A stretch of DNA of 19,062 bases from Melioribacter sp. Its GTDB lineage: Bacteria; Bacteroidota; Ignavibacteria; Ignavibacteriales; Melioribacteraceae. The notes beneath the pieces are model-generated. The model was not told the origin of the DNA and made no database searches. It worked only from the letters and a program-made list of their open reading frames with translations. Positions within the stretch are counted from its first letter, which is position 1, and each line of letters opens with the position of its first letter. Shown one piece after another: positions 1 through 5,897 of the stretch. The stretch covers positions 1 to 19,062 of the forward strand of contig JAENZU010000010.1 of assembly GCA_016841125.1 (NCBI GenBank), written 5' to 3'. A program made the position numbers and the translations under genes.

Positions 1-230
1 ATGGGGAGTGTATGCCCTTTTTGCCTTAGTTCAGATAGTGTTGCCATCCCGCCCTTGCCGGGCATTGAAATATCGAGTATTGCCAGGTCGTACTTTTCAT
101 TTTCTATTTTTTTTATAAGTTCGTCCCCGGTCGACACTTCATCCACTTCGGATAGATTTTTAATTTTAGTTAGAATATTCTTTAAACCCTCTCTAACTAT
201 CGAATGGTCATCGGCTATGATCGCTTTCAT
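1..230 (-). CDS. Response regulator receiver domain, NarL/FixJ-like (partial, N-terminal 76 residues)
   Basis: The gene starts at ATG 230-228 on the minus strand and runs off the left edge. The visible residues begin MKAIIADDHSIVREGLKNIL, the usual opening of a NarL/FixJ/LuxR-type receiver domain. The acidic pair Asp7-Asp8 would bind Mg2+, and Asp53 in the ILDISMPGKGG segment (residues 51-61) is the expected phosphorylation site. By family, a partner histidine kinase would phosphorylate Asp53 and a C-terminal helix-turn-helix would bind DNA, but that half lies outside the window. The plus-strand reading of the same bases is Ser/Phe-rich and is a shadow of this gene. The receiver assignment is firm; the LuxR-type output domain is inferred from the opening sequence only. 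Confidence 0.88.
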   Translation of the reverse strand, partial: MKAIIADDHSIVREGLKNILTKIKNLSEVDEVSTGDELIKKIENEKYDLAILDISMPGKGGMATLSELRQKGHTLP

Positions 231-309
231 TGCTCTACTTCTTTATTGGCAAAATATCGGTTTTTAATTAATTCATCTTGCATAAAATGTCTATCAAAAA
301 CAACTCCCT

Positions 310-352
310 AACTTGAGCCGGCGACTATAAAAACCCGCCGATGCTTTAAGTT
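310..352. repeat. Imperfect inverted repeat (hairpin)
   Basis: The arms are AACTT-G-AGC-CGGCG (310-323) and CGCCG-AT-GCT-TT-AAGTT (336-352), around a 12-base loop containing an A-run. The GC-rich inner stem stands out from the AT-rich surroundings. It could end leftward transcription from the beta-lactamase-like gene or sit in the 5' leader of the response regulator. There is no clean T-tract right after the stem, so a standard terminator is not certain. Confidence 0.5.
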
Positions 353-511
353 TTAAAATATAATAATTAAAATAATTCAAAAAAACTTGTTTGAATATTA
401 TTTAAAAATTGATTTGATTATTCTTTCCCTTTCGAAGAATATAAAACACATAACCATAGAATTGATGATATAATTTATATAGACTTATTTCTTTTCTTTC
501 GTTTTCCAGCA

Positions 512-526
512 GCGCAACTTATGCGC
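512..526. repeat. Perfect 5-bp-arm hairpin, GCGCA/TGCGC
   Basis: GCGCA (512-516) and TGCGC (522-526) flank the 5-base loop ACTTA. It lies about 80 bases past the stop of the beta-lactamase-like gene, in its direction of transcription. No T-run follows on the minus strand, so it is not a textbook terminator. It may belong to a dispersed intergenic element. Confidence 0.4.
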
Positions 527-603
527 GGGAGGTCTTTGTGTATCTCAAAAAAGAATTCCATTATTCAGTGCAGTTCTGTTTAATCTGTGTTTTCTGTGTG
601 CTA

Positions 604-1671
604 TTATTTTTTCGGATAATAAACACCTACTAATTCGTGCGCGAAATCGAGAGTGCTGAACTCTGAGCCCGCATCACGATTGGTCAATATCACAATAGTA
701 AAATTCTTTTCCGGTATTCTATAAATGATATTACGGAAACCCCTCGTGCTGCCGGTGTGATATACAATTTCCATATCGTTGTAGTTTTCCAAACGCCAGC
801 CGTAGCCGTAAGGGAATTCAACTCCGTCTGAGGTTTTACCGCGAGTCCACGATTCATCTAAATATTTTTTGTCAATCACTTTATCACTGTAAAGCGCTTG
901 ATCCCATTTGTAAATATCGTTCAGTGAGGAATATATTCCTCCGTCTCCTAAAACCGCACTGGTAATACTTTGATCCGTGAACTCAACTCCATCTTCTGTG
1001 AGTGAGTAGCCGAATGCACGACTCTTGACTTCATTTATGCCGTTTTCAAATGCGAGTGTGTTTTCCATTTCGAGCGGCTGAAAAATATTATCCCGCAGAA
1101 AATCGCGGAACGGTTTGCCTGAAATCTTTTCAATTGTTAATGCCAGCAATGCGTATGCCGTGTTGCTGTAACGATGCTGAGTGCCGGGGGCAAAATATGT
1201 TGAGTCTGTCTGCATCATCATCTTCAGCACATCTCTATCTTTTACCTGGACTGTTGCTGTGTCGGGGATCAGGTCTTCGTAATCGATCAAACCCGAAGTA
1301 TGCTGCAGTAAATTTTTAATTGTGATACCGCTGCCGTATTCGGGGTAATCGGGAAAAATCTCAGTGAGCGTTGTTTCCATTTTTAGATCGCCCCGCTCAA
1401 TCAGCATCAAAATTGAAATTGCAGTAAACTGCTTTGTAACCGAAGCCAGTCTGAAATTAGTTGCCGGCGTAACGGGCTCTTTCTTCTCGATGTTTGAGAG
1501 TCCGTACCCCTTTTGGAAAATAATCTCCCCGTTCTGTACGACCATCACAGCCGCGCCGGGCACATCCGATTTGTTGTAATCCTTAAATATCTCGTCAATC
1601 TTCTCGTCGTTGTTCATACTGCATCCCGTAATTAAAATTATTATTGCTGTTAAAATTAATTTTGATCTCAT
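604..1671 (-). CDS. Serine beta-lactamase-like hydrolase, lipoprotein (class C / penicillin-binding-protein family)
   Basis: This 355-residue protein belongs to the beta-lactamase/transpeptidase-like serine hydrolases (PF00144). A lipoprotein signal is visible: basic MRSK, a hydrophobic stretch, then LITGC with the lipidated Cys at 17, so it should be membrane-anchored outside the cytoplasm. The three active-site motifs are in order: Ser77-Val-Thr-Lys80 (nucleophile and general base), Tyr168-Ser-Asn170, and His305-Thr-Gly307 in place of KTG. His at that position is common in esterases and D-aminopeptidase-like members rather than true AmpC enzymes. The substrate cannot be told from sequence: peptidoglycan peptides, esters or D-amino acid peptides are all possible, and antibiotic resistance should not be assumed. 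It appears to be a single-gene unit, with 121 bases separating it from the DUF559 gene upstream. Confidence 0.9.
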   Translation of the reverse strand: MRSKLILTAIIILITGCSMNNDEKIDEIFKDYNKSDVPGAAVMVVQNGEIIFQKGYGLSNIEKKEPVTPATNFRLASVTKQFTAISILMLIERGDLKMETTLTEIFPDYPEYGSGITIKNLLQHTSGLIDYEDLIPDTATVQVKDRDVLKMMMQTDSTYFAPGTQHRYSNTAYALLALTIEKISGKPFRDFLRDNIFQPLEMENTLAFENGINEVKSRAFGYSLTEDGVEFTDQSITSAVLGDGGIYSSLNDIYKWDQALYSDKVIDKKYLDESWTRGKTSDGVEFPYGYGWRLENYNDMEIVYHTGSTRGFRNIIYRIPEKNFTIVILTNRDAGSEFSTLDFAHELVGVYYPKK

Positions 1672-1746
1672 TTTATAATCCCATTTGAAGTATTATCAAT
1701 TTGATTTTCGAAAGATAAGAAAGATTGGTTTTAAAGGCGAAAGATT

Positions 1747-1776
1747 AGACTTAGGCTAAGGCTGAGATTGAGGTTA
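1747..1776. repeat. Degenerate hexamer tandem repeat, five AGRYTN units
   Basis: Five back-to-back hexamers read AGACTT, AGGCTA, AGGCTG, AGATTG, AGGTTA. They lie in the 121-base spacer between the end of the DUF559 gene and the start of the beta-lactamase-like gene. The function is unknown; slippage-generated low complexity is the simplest reading. Confidence 0.5.
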
Positions 1777-1792
1777 AGAACTACGGTGGTTT

Positions 1793-2161
1793 TTACGACT
1801 GGTTATTATTATTCCATTGTTCAATTATTTCAATTACCCTTCCTATATTGTAATAAACTTCATCATCTTGAAAGCGGAGGAAATGAACTCCCAAATCTTC
1901 TAATTCTTTTTGCCTCAATTTATCGTATTCTTCATTATTCAAATGACTCAAGCCATCAATCTCTATTGCCAGCTTAAGTTCATTGCAAAAGAAATCAACG
2001 ATATAATTGCCGAGCGGTTTTTGACGGTGAAAATCATAACCGCACATTTGTTTTTTCTTTAAGAATTTCCAGAGCTTTATTTCGCTGGTTGTGCTGTTAT
2101 TGCGGAGTTCTCTTGCTTTCTCTTTTAATGCCGGGTTGTAGTAAACTATTTTTCTTTTCAT
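1793..2161 (-). CDS. DUF559 domain endonuclease-like protein (Vsr/restriction-endonuclease fold)
   Basis: This 122-residue protein matches the DUF559 pattern over nearly its whole length. It has an N-terminal helix with TSEIKLWKFLK (residues 25-35), then DFHRQKPLGNYIVDFFC (43-59), KLAIEIDGLSH (63-73), and a C-terminal HFLRFQDDEV strand (93-102). Glu27, Asp56, Glu67 and Asp69 are the likely metal and catalytic residues of the PD-(D/E)xK-like Vsr fold. Family members are small, often stand-alone, and frequently sit near repeats or mobile DNA; their physiological role is not established. The start ATG at 2161 is the only reasonable one, as the family begins just here. A palindromic repeat element lies immediately upstream. 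Confidence 0.88.
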   Translation of the reverse strand: MKRKIVYYNPALKEKARELRNNSTTSEIKLWKFLKKKQMCGYDFHRQKPLGNYIVDFFCNELKLAIEIDGLSHLNNEEYDKLRQKELEDLGVHFLRFQDDEVYYNIGRVIEIIEQWNNNNQS

Positions 2162-2197
2162 AGCATAAAAGATTTAGTCTTTTTTATTGGGCTGCTG

Positions 2198-2272
2198 ACA
2201 CACCCCTTCTTTTCCCCTCTCGAGACTTGTGCGACGCGGCGTAGGGGAAGGAGCGGAGCGACAAGGGTGTGT
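2198..2272. repeat. Long imperfect palindrome, REP-like intergenic element
   Basis: The outer arms are ACACACCCCTT (2198-2208) and AAGGGTGTGT (2263-2272). An inner arm pair is TTCCCCT (2212-2218) with AGGGGAA (2243-2249). The right side carries an unpaired GGAGCGGAGCGAC stretch. The GC-rich sequence contrasts sharply with the flanks. The shape recalls dispersed palindromic elements of Bacteroidota-type genomes, but copy number cannot be seen from one window. Confidence 0.6.
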
Positions 2273-2302
2273 AACACAAATAACACATATTAAATTAAAC
2301 GC

Positions 2303-2318
2303 AAGGAACCCCCTCCTT
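2303..2318. terminator. Short hairpin downstream of the defence operon, possible weak terminator
   Basis: AAGGA (2303-2307) pairs with TCCTT (2314-2318) around a six-base loop, 20 bases past the stop of the last island gene. On the minus strand the bases after the stem are GCGTTTAATTT, so the T-tract is poor. It is the only candidate stop signal for the leftward operon before the palindromic element. Confidence 0.3.
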
Positions 2319-2337
2319 ACAATTATTCTTCAAAAAT

Positions 2338-2556
2338 TCAATATTTCTTTTTAGCAATCTTTGTTTGTTTTACAAATCTTTTGATTGAATTTTCCCCTTT
2401 ATAAGCAACACCATCGGCAATAATTACAGGTCCAGAGAAATTGTCATCTCCACCCACATATACCGTTGTTAGTTTTCTTTTTTCTCCATTTATGAACCTA
2501 TTGATATTTAAACTTTCCTTTGAATTATCCAAGATAAGCGTTACGTCCTTACTCAT
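2338..2556 (-). CDS. Small 72-residue protein, unknown, end of defence operon
   Basis: I do not recognise this family. The protein is 72 residues long, with an N-terminal strand (VTLILDN, residues 5-11), a Gly/Asp turn (VYVGGDDNFSGP, 32-43) and a basic C-terminal tail ending KIAKKKY. It has no membrane segment and no visible catalytic motif. The gene is supported by position and translation signals: its ATG overlaps the stop of the preceding gene in an ATGA, and a perfect AGGAGG (complement of 2561-2566) sits four bases upstream, the strongest ribosome site in the island. The tight coupling implies it is made together with the large nucleotide-binding-like protein, perhaps as a partner, inhibitor or immunity factor. 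That role is inference. Confidence 0.7.
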   Translation of the reverse strand: MSKDVTLILDNSKESLNINRFINGEKRKLTTVYVGGDDNFSGPVIIADGVAYKGENSIKRFVKQTKIAKKKY

Positions 2557-4124
2557 GATTCCTCCTGTTTTTCTTTAAATTTTCTGACCAAGTCTTCTAT
2601 AGATGTTTCTTTTGTTACCAAAATTGAAGCTGTCTCTTTATATTTCTTTAAGATATCCGAAATGTTTGTCTTTATTTCTCGAGCTGTTTTTTGCCTGTAC
2701 TCATCTGCCTGTTTTGAACCGATTCCTCCGCTTAAGGGGCTTGTGCTTGGAGAAAACGCTAAGTTTTTTGATTGCATATATTTATTAATAAAAGTTGCGA
2801 ATTTATTTTTGCTTTTCCAAATTTTAGCAAGCTCATTTTTTTCAATATTATTTAGCTTTAAGCTGACTTTTTTGATTTTCCTTAAATTACTAAGATTTAC
2901 TTGACTCTCAAAATATTTGTGAAATTGGTCTATTACAAGCTCATCCAGATCGTTTTTGTTATAATAAATTAAACATTTTTTATCTTTTTTGTTTTCTAAC
3001 CCTTGATAATAAAGAACCTCTTCCAAAACACCCTTTGAAACAATTCCCTCGCAGAACGGTCTGTAAACAAATAAAGCATCACATTGTTCAACCATTATAT
3101 GGTCTCGAGTATCGATTTGATACTTTATCAGTGAATCTAAAATCGCTAGCAAAGTTGAAATCGCTTCCTCGCTTTTAATCTTTCCCTTAAATGGGCTTTT
3201 CGAGTTTTGGTATTTTTGTGGCTTATTGTATAATAAGTCTTTCGGCTCCTCATACTTTTTTTCGTCCCACCGAGAATTAAGTTTATTCTCGAAAACTATT
3301 TTTTTACCTAATTTACCTTTTTTTATTCTATATTCGTCAATTGTTGTGGGGAAAAAGCCACTTGTTTCACATTGTAATGCTTCTTCCACGTCATGTACTT
3401 CCATTATAAGTTTATTCGCATGTTCATAATTACCATCACTTTGATGTTGACGAATAGCGGTGATTGGATGTGACAAGTAACAGCTTTGAAATTTGTTGCT
3501 CAGCAAATTATTTATTATTACCTTATTGTGCTTTACCGCCACAACGTAATGCCTTATTTCCAACTCGTTTGATATGTGGCGAGTCATCATAATTTCGCGG
3601 GATCTCCAATCAAGAATGTTGATTAATTCCAATATTTGACCATCAACTTCTTTTGCCCCACCATTAGACACATTAAATATATGGTTATTTGAACTCAACC
3701 TTTGATGTATATCATATATATCATCTATTAGAGTAACCGCAATCTGAGGCTTAATTTTTTTAAGTAGGCGCTCGCAAACTGGGGAGAAAAACTCTAAGGT
3801 TCTATGGTTATAGAAAACGGCATGAAGAATCAATGCAAAATTTTTAACCTTCTTCTTCTTGATCTCGTTGGCAATATCAAGAATTGCCATCTTCCATAGC
3901 TCCTCAATTGTTGAGGGAGCTTGTTTAAGAAAGTCTGATAGCCATAATGTATCATCTGAAAAGCTTCCGAATTTTTTATTAAAATGAGGTTTAATATAAT
4001 CTTCCATTTTAATGACTATAAAAGACTCTGGTAGCATCATTGAGTAATATTCGGGGATACTGATATCATCAGGTCGAATGCCTGATTGACCGGAAATAAT
4101 AATTCTCGAATATTTTAATAACAT
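2553..4124 (-). CDS. Large defence-island protein: kinase-like P-loop region plus nucleoside-deoxyribosyltransferase-like domain
   Basis: I place the start at ATG 4124-4122, giving 523 residues. A CAGGAG ribosome site lies five bases upstream, and the protein then opens directly with a beta strand (LLKYSRIIISGQSGI). A further in-frame ATG at 4154 has no such site. Residues 5-20 resemble a nucleotide-kinase P-loop but lack the GK[ST], and VTLIDDIYD (130-138) looks like a Walker B strand. Later, CYLSHPIT (215-222), FPTTIDEYR (258-266), EQCDALFVYRP (346-356) and SKGVLEEV (363-370) resemble the nucleoside 2-deoxyribosyltransferase fold, related to TIR and SLOG nucleotide-processing domains. The C-terminal part (from about 410) is charged and helical. 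It lies in line with the Zorya-like genes after a 194-base gap. A nucleotide-sensing or nucleotide-cleaving role is inference; the domain calls are by eye. Confidence 0.65.
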   Translation of the reverse strand: MLLKYSRIIISGQSGIRPDDISIPEYYSMMLPESFIVIKMEDYIKPHFNKKFGSFSDDTLWLSDFLKQAPSTIEELWKMAILDIANEIKKKKVKNFALILHAVFYNHRTLEFFSPVCERLLKKIKPQIAVTLIDDIYDIHQRLSSNNHIFNVSNGGAKEVDGQILELINILDWRSREIMMTRHISNELEIRHYVVAVKHNKVIINNLLSNKFQSCYLSHPITAIRQHQSDGNYEHANKLIMEVHDVEEALQCETSGFFPTTIDEYRIKKGKLGKKIVFENKLNSRWDEKKYEEPKDLLYNKPQKYQNSKSPFKGKIKSEEAISTLLAILDSLIKYQIDTRDHIMVEQCDALFVYRPFCEGIVSKGVLEEVLYYQGLENKKDKKCLIYYNKNDLDELVIDQFHKYFESQVNLSNLRKIKKVSLKLNNIEKNELAKIWKSKNKFATFINKYMQSKNLAFSPSTSPLSGGIGSKQADEYRQKTAREIKTNISDILKKYKETASILVTKETSIEDLVRKFKEKQEES

Positions 4125-4129
4125 CTGCG

Positions 4130-4134
4130 CTCCT
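4130..4134 (-). promoter_or_regulatory. Ribosome binding site deciding the start of the large island protein
   Basis: The minus strand reads CAGGAG-CGCAG-ATG here, placing AGGAG five bases before the ATG at 4124. The upstream in-frame ATG at 4154 has no purine-rich site, so the shorter protein is preferred. Confidence 0.75.
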
Positions 4135-4230
4135 GTGTAAGTTTCAAACAACAATTAATAAATTTTCTTAATTTTTTATTCAAAGAATAAACTGTTTTTT
4201 CAACTCACCAACCACCGCCTCAATCAATTT

Positions 4231-4255
4231 CTTTTAGATTTAAATATTCTAAGAG
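4231..4255. repeat. Inverted repeat upstream of the large island gene
   Basis: CTTTTAGA (4231-4238) and TCTAAGAG (4248-4255) form arms with one G:T-type mismatch around an AT-rich 9-base loop. The repeat sits in the only sizeable gap of the island, about 110 bases before the chosen start at 4124. It could be an operator, a weak transcription-pausing hairpin, or chance in AT-rich DNA. Confidence 0.35.
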
Positions 4256-4318
4256 ATTGTCAATACAGCAGAAAGAGAAAGCGGCGATTTTAATAAGTAT
4301 TTTAAAACACACTATTAA

Positions 4319-5176
4319 CTAAGTATGCTCATGAAAATATTTATTCTTCACTTCTAAAAGTTTATCCCGAAAAATGTATATAAATGTTTCTAATTTTTGT
4401 TTGTTGCGTCCGAGCGAATAGTTTCTCTTATGATTATGATCCACGTTTGCATGGCAAAGTACACAAAGGGCTTTAAGATTTGTTGTGGAATCATTTTGCT
4501 TATTTCCGTCAATATGATGAGTTTCTAAATAATAGCCGTCAATATAATTTTCGTTTAATCTTATTCCACAATCCTGACATGTGAAGCGAGTGTTTATTCT
4601 GTAAGCATGACTTTTTTGGTCCCAATCCTCTGTATAACCGTTGTCTTGAAAATAGTCTCTTCTGGTATTTGGCAAATCGTCATCTAAAAAATTACCTTCT
4701 GTTTCATCATTATTAATAAATTTTTCGACATATTCGGATACACTAAGAACTTGCATTATTTGAGACTGCATATTTAAACAATTTTTACATAATGTAATTT
4801 CTTTTTCAATTCCGTCAAGGTCTTCGACTTTTTCTATCTTTTGTGAAAAGACATAGTGCCCGTTAAAATTTTCTCGTTTTTTCTGCCATTCTATTGTAGA
4901 ACAATTAGAAATGTGAAATTTAGGAATTATTGTATTTAGGCCCCTTCTAATTGCAAATTGTTTATTCCATCCACCTTCAATAAATAAGAATCCTTTATGC
5001 TTGTTCTCTTTGTCATCGGTATAATAAAAGCCCTCTGGACCAGGATCAACTCTTTTATTTAATTCACTGCTTGTTTTAAATATCTCACGAATCGGCTTAA
5101 AGCGACCTTTGCTTTTGCTTGTATCAATACCAAGATTTTTTTCAATGTGCCTCTTTAAATCTTCAAACTGATACAT
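4319..5176 (-). CDS. HNH endonuclease, ZorE-like third gene of the Zorya-like cassette
   Basis: The preferred start is ATG 5176-5174, one base after the zorB stop (TAATATG). A TTG at 5191 would add five residues and overlap zorB. The protein is 285 residues. The C-terminal HNH domain is clear, in numbering from the ATG: zinc pair Cys200-x2-Cys203, catalytic THHIDGN (219-225), middle Asn233, and second zinc pair Cys238-x2-Cys241 followed by His242. The N-terminal half has another metal-site candidate: Cys92 in FHISNCSTIEW plus CKNC (130-133). By family it should cut or nick DNA. The gene order motor-stator-HNH matches type II Zorya (ZorA-ZorB-ZorE), where the motor complex senses phage entry at the envelope and the nuclease attacks DNA. 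HNH identity is firm; the ZorE label rests on context. Confidence 0.85.
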   Translation of the reverse strand: MYQFEDLKRHIEKNLGIDTSKSKGRFKPIREIFKTSSELNKRVDPGPEGFYYTDDKENKHKGFLFIEGGWNKQFAIRRGLNTIIPKFHISNCSTIEWQKKRENFNGHYVFSQKIEKVEDLDGIEKEITLCKNCLNMQSQIMQVLSVSEYVEKFINNDETEGNFLDDDLPNTRRDYFQDNGYTEDWDQKSHAYRINTRFTCQDCGIRLNENYIDGYYLETHHIDGNKQNDSTTNLKALCVLCHANVDHNHKRNYSLGRNKQKLETFIYIFRDKLLEVKNKYFHEHT

Positions 5177-5177
5177 A

Positions 5178-5897
5178 TTAGTTTTTCTCAACTAGGTTCA
5201 TAAAATCGCTTATTACTTTTTCACTAGCGGTTATAATTCGAAACTCAACTCTTCGCGAAAACTCATTATTTACAGGATTACCGGAAAACAATGTATATTC
5301 TCTATTTGAATCAATTGTTCTACCAAAAGAAAAGCCATTGGCTGTTAACCAGAACCTCAGCAATTCATTTTCCTTCTCTGTAAGTTCTCCTGCTTTTCTT
5401 ATACTTTTTGTCATCAAATACTTTAATACGTTTCTGGTTCTGTTTTGAGACAACCAGACATTGTAATAATAATCTCCTCTTGAGTCGCTATGGCCTTCAA
5501 TTCTTACTTCCGCTATTTTACTTCTATACTTGTCCTTTAACAGTATATTTAAATACCGCGGGAAAAACTCATCAAGTATATTTTTAAATTCAGGTTTCAA
5601 TTCTGCTTTATCATAATCAAAAAGCACTCTTTCATTTAAAAACTTAATTGATAAATCTTTATCTAAAACTACGTTCCAATTTTCTGGTTTAAAGTCCTCC
5701 TCAAATTCTAGTTTTAACTCTTCATATAGTTCAATTCTTGTTTGGATATATTCTTTAATGAATTGATCTTTTTCATCCTGTTCCGCCTTTACTTGTATCA
5801 TGTATGATATTGCAATGAACAAGAAAATCATCATAAGTCCAGTCATGATATCCGAAAGCGAAATCCAATAATTTGTTTGCTTCTTAGGATATTTCAT
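5178..5897 (-). CDS. zorB: ZorB-like MotB/OmpA-domain protein (peptidoglycan-anchored motor subunit)
   Basis: The 239-residue length is close to known ZorB. A short cytoplasmic N-terminus leads into one membrane helix (about residues 14-34) beginning SLSDIMTGLMMIFLF. Asp16 is in the position of the proton-carrying Asp of MotB and ZorB. A charged helical linker (36-70) follows, then an OmpA-like peptidoglycan-binding domain: FDYDKAELKPE (93-103), VRIEGHSDSRGDYYYNVWLS (131-150) with QNRTRNVLKYL after it, and FSRRVEFRI (213-221). By homology, two copies sit inside five ZorA subunits and anchor the motor to the cell wall. The ATG overlaps the zorA stop in an ATGA, with a GGAG site just upstream, so translation is likely coupled. 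Another stator pair (MotB, TolR) is less likely given the HNH neighbour and the very long coil in the partner. Confidence 0.85.
   Translation of the reverse strand: MKYPKKQTNYWISLSDIMTGLMMIFLFIAISYMIQVKAEQDEKDQFIKEYIQTRIELYEELKLEFEEDFKPENWNVVLDKDLSIKFLNERVLFDYDKAELKPEFKNILDEFFPRYLNILLKDKYRSKIAEVRIEGHSDSRGDYYYNVWLSQNRTRNVLKYLMTKSIRKAGELTEKENELLRFWLTANGFSFGRTIDSNREYTLFSGNPVNNEFSRRVEFRIITASEKVISDFMNLVEKN

Larger units (their letters stand above)
231..603. other. Intergenic spacer with two hairpins, no gene seen
   Basis: This 373-base spacer lies between the response regulator and the beta-lactamase-like gene. It is AT-rich in the middle and has no convincing ORF or tRNA. It holds two inverted repeats, listed separately (310-352 and 512-526). 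Bases about 575-600 read like a degenerate tandem of a CTGTGT-type unit. Any promoter for the response regulator should lie in the first 100 bases, but I could not pick out -10/-35 boxes with confidence. Confidence 0.6.

Noticed and set aside
1..267. Plus-strand 88-residue ORF at the left edge
   Set aside because: The minus strand encodes a clear response regulator receiver domain over the same bases; the plus frame is a low-complexity shadow.
604..1671. True class C beta-lactamase (resistance gene)
   Set aside because: The third motif is HTG rather than KTG and the protein is a lipoprotein of the broad hydrolase family, so resistance cannot be claimed.
5177..5191. TTG start for the HNH gene at 5191
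   Set aside because: The ATG at 5176, one base after the zorB stop, is a better start for coupled translation; the TTG would need a 14-base overlap.
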